The notes beneath the pieces are model-generated. The model made no database searches. It saw only the letters and a program-made list of their open reading frames with translations, and was not told where the DNA came from. Shown in pieces: positions 60,541-64,000 of a stretch of DNA of 64,000 nt. Position 1 is the first letter of the stretch; each line of letters starts with the position of its first letter. The stretch covers positions 179,516 through 243,515 of the forward strand of contig NZ_JBHUDI010000006.1 in assembly GCF_042678045.1 (NCBI RefSeq), in the 5' to 3' direction. Source of the DNA: Natrinema amylolyticus_A. Its GTDB lineage: Archaea > Halobacteriota > Halobacteria > Halobacteriales > Natrialbaceae. The translations under genes and the position numbers were made by a program.

Positions 60541-60650
60541 ACGAATGATGGGAACTCGATCTAGAATAGATATCTATAAGTTACAAAGATGAGTACAGTC
60601 CATTAAGTGAATTAGAAGCTTTTATAGATCTCTCTTAGAGATCATCGCAT
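60541..60650. other. AT-rich duplex unwinding element
   Basis: The richest A/T stretch of the origin, with AGAATAGATATCTATAAG and AGCTTTTATAGATC. A perfect hairpin GATCTCT-CTT-AGAGATC is at 60627-60643. It lies between the left group of five boxes and the right group of three, so it is the likely unwinding point. Confidence 0.7.
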
Positions 60651-60778
60651 CCGAATCCACCGTTTCTGATTGGCGTGCTCTCGTGACCTCGAGGGTTGAT
60701 CTCAGTATCTCCTCCAAGCGACGATCGAGGTGTGGCCACGTTTCCGGCCACGAAACCCCGCAGTTTATCTCACCACGT

Positions 60779-61044
60779 ACACCGGGTTTCCGGTGAAACG
60801 GAACTGGTTCAACCCCCGTTTCGACTGCACCGATATCCCCGTTCTCACCGTTTCACCGGAAACTCGGTGTGTGTGTCTTCGACCATCGACCGATCGTTCG
60901 CAGCCACCGACACGGACACGGCACCCGTCGTCGAACGCCCCGATCGGCTGTATATCCGTCTCTCGAGGACGGATACTGCCGAGTGCTCTCCGGGGTCGGC
61001 CGCAGCCGCCAAACGGAACAGCTATTTCACCGGAAACACGGTGT
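60779..61044. repeat. Right ORB group: one direct, two inverted boxes
   Basis: A direct box at 60779-60799 (ACACCGGGTTTCCGGTGAAAC), inverted boxes at 60850-60875 (TTTCACCGGAAACTCGGTGT) and 61025-61044 (TTTCACCGGAAACACGGTGT). The last ends six bases before the orc1 ATG, so Orc1 binding could also repress its own gene. Confidence 0.88.
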
Positions 61045-61050
61045 CCGTCT

Positions 61051-62256
61051 ATGTCGAGTTCCGGCGACGACCTGTTCACCCGCGACGACCCGATCTTCGA
61101 GAACAAAGAACTCCTCGAGATCAACCACTTACCCGAAGAGGGTCGAATCGTCGGCCGCGACGACGAGATTTCGGAACTCGCGAACGCGGTTAACCCCGCG
61201 ATTTTCGGCCAGAGCCCGAGTAACCTCCTGATCTACGGCAAGACTGGAACCGGCAAGTCCCTCTGTGCGAAGTACATCTCGGAGCGACTGGTCCGTGTCG
61301 CGGGCGAAGAAGGTGTTACGTCGGCGTTTGCCTACGTCGACTGCGCCCAGGACAATACGGAAACCCAGGCCGTCCAGACGATCGCCCACACGCTCAATGA
61401 GCCAGCGGTCACCGATATCAGAATCCCCGACAAGGGCCTCAGTACCTCGACGTACTACAAGCGCCTCTGGACGGTGTTGGATACCCAGTATGACGTGGTC
61501 CTCGTTATCTTGGACGAGGTCGACAAGCTCGATGACGACGACATTCTTATGCAACTCTCTCGCGCGGGCGAGGCCGGCAAGCTCGAGTCGTGCAAGATCG
61601 GCGTCATCGGGATCAGTAACAAGATCAAGTACAAGGATCGGCTCGACGAGCGGGTCAAGTCCAGTCTCTGTGAACGCGAGTTCGTCTTTCCCCCCTACGA
61701 CGCGAACCAGCTCCGGTCGATCATGCAGGCCCGCAGCGACGCGTTCAAAGACGGCGTCCTCGAGCCCTCCGTGATCCCCCGCGCTGCGGCGCTTGCGGCC
61801 CGCGAACACGGCGACGCCCGCAAGGCGATCGACATTCTCCGATACGCCGGCGAGATCGCCCAGTCGAAGGGCAACGAGACCGTCCGCGAAGAGTTCGTCG
61901 TTCAGGCCCGCGAGCGGGCCGAAACGGATCGGTTTCGAGAACTCATCCGCGGCTCGACGCCTCACTCGCGGTACGTCCTGCAGGCGCTTGCGGTTCTCTC
62001 GCTCAACACGCCCGAGGAGGACGGGTTCCGGACGACGAAGATCTACGATGTCTACGAGGAGATCTGCCGCCAAGAACGATCCGATCCACTCTCCCTGCGG
62101 CGGGTTCGAGACCTGCTCAAGGAACACGCCTTCCTCGATATCTTAGAGCAGGCCCGCCGGAGCGGCGGCAGCGCCGAGGGCAGCTATACCGAACACCAGT
62201 TGCTCGAGGACCCCGAGGTCGTCCGGAAGGTACTCGTCGAGACCGACGACTCCTGA
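61051..62256 (+). CDS. orc1: Orc1/Cdc6 replication initiator
   Basis: 401 residues from ATG 61051 (MSSSGDDLFTRDDPIFENKE). The frame open from 60730 runs through the ORB boxes and is rejected. AAA+ ATPase: initiator-specific N-terminus GRIVGRDDEISELANAVNPA, Walker A LLIYGKTGTGKSLCAKYISE, Walker B VVLVILDEVDKLDDDDI, sensor 1 GVIGISNKIKYKDRLDERV, and sensor 2 GDARKAIDILRYAGEIA. A C-terminal winged helix (from about 315; LQALAVLSLNTPEEDGFRTT, RRVRDLLKEHAFLDI) binds the ORBs. It is adjacent to its origin, as is the rule for haloarchaeal oriC-linked orc genes. Confidence 0.95.
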   Translation: MSSSGDDLFTRDDPIFENKELLEINHLPEEGRIVGRDDEISELANAVNPAIFGQSPSNLLIYGKTGTGKSLCAKYISERLVRVAGEEGVTSAFAYVDCAQDNTETQAVQTIAHTLNEPAVTDIRIPDKGLSTSTYYKRLWTVLDTQYDVVLVILDEVDKLDDDDILMQLSRAGEAGKLESCKIGVIGISNKIKYKDRLDERVKSSLCEREFVFPPYDANQLRSIMQARSDAFKDGVLEPSVIPRAAALAAREHGDARKAIDILRYAGEIAQSKGNETVREEFVVQARERAETDRFRELIRGSTPHSRYVLQALAVLSLNTPEEDGFRTTKIYDVYEEICRQERSDPLSLRRVRDLLKEHAFLDILEQARRSGGSAEGSYTEHQLLEDPEVVRKVLVETDDS

Positions 62257-62345
62257 GTCCTGCGGTCGTCTCGCTTTCAGTCTTCGCGCGGATACGCCTC
62301 ACACCATGTTACCGTATAGTGGCGCTTCCATCGGTCTCTCGCCTG

Positions 62346-62366
62346 ATTTCACCGGAAACCCGGTGT
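62346..62366 (-). repeat. Ninth ORB box, beyond orc1 (inverted)
   Basis: ATTTCACCGGAAACCCGGTGT lies between the convergent ends of orc1 and the peptidase gene. It matches the origin boxes very closely and has the same orientation as the two inverted boxes before orc1. So orc1 is bracketed by origin boxes. Confidence 0.85.
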
Positions 62367-62403
62367 CATGGCTGCGCCGATCGCATGGACCATCCCTCCC
62401 GAG

Positions 62404-63552
62404 TCACAGCTCGGTCTCCCAGCCACGCGGCGTGTCGTTCAGTCGCTCGGCACCGTCCTCGGTGACCACTACGAGATCCTCGATCCGGACGCCAAACTTG
62501 CCCTCGAGGTAGATCCCCGGCTCGACACTGAAGACCATGCCGGGCTCGAGTTCACGGTCGTTGCCCGCGGTAATATACGGTGGTTCGTGGACCTCGAGGC
62601 CGACGCCGTGGCCAGTGCGGTGAACGAAGGCGTCGCCATAGCCGGCCGATTCGATGACCGATCTGGCGGCGCGATCGATCGTACCTGCGGTGACACCTGG
62701 TTCGACGGCGTCGATCGCAGCCTGCTGGGCCTCCCTGACGGTTTCGTGGACACGCTCGTACTCGGCCGGCGGGTCGCCGATGACGATCGTGCGCGTCTGG
62801 TCACCCGGATAGCGACCCGTGCCAGCCTCGAGGTCGGCTGAGACGAACGCACCGAAATCCAGCACGATGGGGCCGCCAGCTTCGATCCGGCGCGAGCCGC
62901 TGTGGTGGTGTGGGCGGGCCCCGTTCGGACCGGCAGCGACGATCGTCTCGAAGGCGGGTTCCTCGCCGCCTTCGGCGACGAGCAACCGGTCGATCTCGGC
63001 TGCCAGTTCCGATTCCGTCATGCCGACGAGTTCTTCCCCACGGCGGCGGATCTCGAGAGCAACGCGATCTGCGAGCGCGCCGGCTCGGCGCAGCGCCGCG
63101 AGTTCGACGTCGTCCTTGCGGATCCGCAGCGGCTCGAGGGCGGTACTCGCGAGTCCGAACGCGGCGTCCGACAGCAGGTCCCGGAGGTCCTGGGTAAACG
63201 TCGCCCACATTCGATCGTCGACGAGGACGGTCGCCTCGTCGCCGTCCCCAAGCGAGTAGGCCGCCAGCACGTCCGCGACATCCTCGAGCGGGTCGTCGTC
63301 GTCGGTCCAGCAGCGCAGTTGGAGATCTGCGATCGGCAGCGTGGCGAGTTGGGCTTCGTACATCGCCGGTGCGACGAGTGCAGGCTCACCGGCTCGCGGG
63401 ACGAACAACAACAGGTGGCGTTCGGACGGCGATTCCGAAAAGCCGGTCAGATAGGTCAGGTTCGGGCTTGGAAAGCAGACCGTCAGGTCGGCCCCTTCCT
63501 CCGCGAGCTGATCCTGGCAGGCGGCTATCCGGCGCTCGAACGGCGAGGTCAT
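62404..63552 (-). CDS. M24 family Xaa-Pro aminopeptidase
   Basis: 382 residues from ATG 63552 (MTSPFERRIAACQDQLAEEG); 11 more codons upstream are unlikely. The N-terminal creatinase-like domain (FPSPNLTYLTGFSESPSERH) is followed by the pita-bread catalytic domain. Metal ligands are visible: GPIVLDFGAFVSADL with Asp, YPGDQTRTIVIGD with Asp, HRTGHGVGLEVHEPPYI with His, GMVFSVEPGIYL with Glu and GVRIEDLVVVTEDG with Glu. It removes an N-terminal residue before proline in the cytoplasm. Convergent to orc1. Confidence 0.9.
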   Translation of the reverse strand: MTSPFERRIAACQDQLAEEGADLTVCFPSPNLTYLTGFSESPSERHLLLFVPRAGEPALVAPAMYEAQLATLPIADLQLRCWTDDDDPLEDVADVLAAYSLGDGDEATVLVDDRMWATFTQDLRDLLSDAAFGLASTALEPLRIRKDDVELAALRRAGALADRVALEIRRRGEELVGMTESELAAEIDRLLVAEGGEEPAFETIVAAGPNGARPHHHSGSRRIEAGGPIVLDFGAFVSADLEAGTGRYPGDQTRTIVIGDPPAEYERVHETVREAQQAAIDAVEPGVTAGTIDRAARSVIESAGYGDAFVHRTGHGVGLEVHEPPYITAGNDRELEPGMVFSVEPGIYLEGKFGVRIEDLVVVTEDGAERLNDTPRGWETEL

Positions 63553-63635
63553 GGGACCGGGTTCGCTCGAGCGAGCAATCAACATTTGGTTACCGCCGGT
63601 TGCGAGCGCGATTGTCAGTGCTCCAGCTATCCGTG

Positions 63636-63712
63636 TTTCAGCATTTTCGAGGTGGAGCCTCCGGCCTCAAGGAGTGAACAGAGTGAGCGAGTAGGCCGGA
63701 GAGGAAACCGCC
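63636..63712. repeat. Putative left end of a TnpB-type element (second copy of the shared sequence)
   Basis: TTTCAGCATTTTCGAGGTGG continues GAGCCTCCGGCCTCAAGGA; it matches 45616-45654. CCGGCCT and AGGCCGG at 63661-63698 pair over seven bases. It lies about 80-150 bases upstream of the TnpB-like start. The other end of the element is outside the window. Confidence 0.5.
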
Positions 63713-63788
63713 AGGGGACGACAAAACCGGTATACTGTGACCGCCCGCCTCCCGAATACTTAAGAACCGTCAGCATTACATCTGAAAT

Positions 63789-64000
63789 ATGGAGGTCCGA
63801 CGTACCGCGCCCGTCAAACTCGTCGTTCCCGACGAGCGGCGCAACGACCTCCACGAAACCGCCCGGCAGTTCCTTCACTGCGCCAATCGTGCCGCTGAGT
63901 TCTGTTGGTCCGACAACTCCTACACTGAGTGCGTCACGGCCAATACCACCGCACGAGACGCGCTTTACGACGACCTCCGCGAGGAAACAAATCTTACCGC
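63789..64000 (+). CDS. tnpB: TnpB-like RNA-guided endonuclease, N-terminal part (runs off the window)
   Basis: Open from ATG 63789 to the end of the window, 70 codons: MEVRRTAPVKLVVPDERRND, then LHETARQFLHCANRAAEFCW and TECVTANTTARDALYDDLRE. The start with VPVKLxVPxExRxxLxETxxQFLHCANRAAEFCW is the standard N-terminus of one group of haloarchaeal IS200/IS605 TnpB (OrfB) proteins. The catalytic part is not in the window, so activity cannot be judged. A TATA-like AATACTTAAG lies about 30 bases upstream. It is a different TnpB group from that at 21835. Confidence 0.78.
   Translation, partial: MEVRRTAPVKLVVPDERRNDLHETARQFLHCANRAAEFCWSDNSYTECVTANTTARDALYDDLREETNLT

Larger units (their letters stand above)
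60004..61050. other. oriC: Replication origin (oriC) with ORB repeats
   Basis: Between the zinc-ribbon gene and orc1/cdc6. Eight copies of a box with the core CCGGGTTTCCGGTGAA and flanking ACAC: direct at 60004-60026, 60108-60129, 60258-60278, 60323-60347, 60388-60412 and 60779-60799; inverted at 60850-60875 and 61025-61044. A ninth lies at 62346-62366 after orc1. This is the origin recognition box of haloarchaea. An AT-rich segment is located inside at 60541-60650. Direct and inverted boxes on two sides of an AT-rich part and a neighbouring orc1 gene are what defines an archaeal origin. Confidence 0.93.

Noticed and set aside
60730..61050. N-terminal extension of orc1
   Set aside because: The extra 107 codons run through three ORB boxes and have no family features; the Orc1 family start fits ATG 61051.

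Overview
The window comes from a halophilic archaeon (class Halobacteria), most likely a Natrialbaceae-type genome. The evidence is the high GC, strongly acidic proteins, many twin-arginine signal peptides, the TFB and Orc1/Cdc6 proteins, HTH-10 (bacterio-opsin activator type) regulators and haloarchaeal origin boxes. No tRNA, rRNA or CRISPR array was seen. The family assignment is an inference from gene types only.

Positions 1 to about 34.5 kb, plus 41.6-45.6 kb, form a large cell-surface glycan / exopolysaccharide and secreted-protein region. It starts in the 3' end of a UDP-GlcNAc 2-epimerase gene. It then carries NodB-type deacetylases, GT4, GT61 and DUF354 (GT-B-like) glycosyltransferases, a Wzx-like flippase, a sugar-nucleotidyltransferase, three FemAB/BioF2-type acyltransferases, one further GNAT protein, two alkaline-phosphatase-superfamily enzymes, a PP-loop ATPase and a DegT-type aminotransferase. 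It also has two paralogous large membrane proteins, a DUF1616 protein and three paralogous Tat-exported beta-helix proteins. Many of these are duplicated within the window, so the locus seems to have grown by copying modules. The part from about 6.7 to 19.9 kb is visibly AT-richer, holds two decayed IS5-type elements and looks transferred or fast-evolving. A TnpB-only IS200/IS605-type element sits exactly at the stop codon of one FemAB gene.

Positions 34.9-42 kb hold core and informational genes: a DUF7344-type regulator, a TFB, an XPB-like helicase and a HerA-like ATPase. Positions 45.7-58.5 kb hold glmM and glmS (the hexosamine supply that feeds the surface region), small zinc and acidic proteins, two HTH-10 regulators (one a 1,076-residue sensor), a UspA protein, and a compact SCO1-TlpA-CcdA operon for extracytoplasmic thiol and copper chemistry facing a Tp34-like metal-binding lipoprotein.

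Positions 60.0-62.4 kb are a replication origin: nine copies of an ORB-type box (six in one orientation, three inverted), an AT-rich unwinding segment and an orc1/cdc6 gene. An M24 Xaa-Pro peptidase follows, and the window ends inside a second TnpB-like gene. A small family of palindromic MITE-like repeats is scattered between genes.
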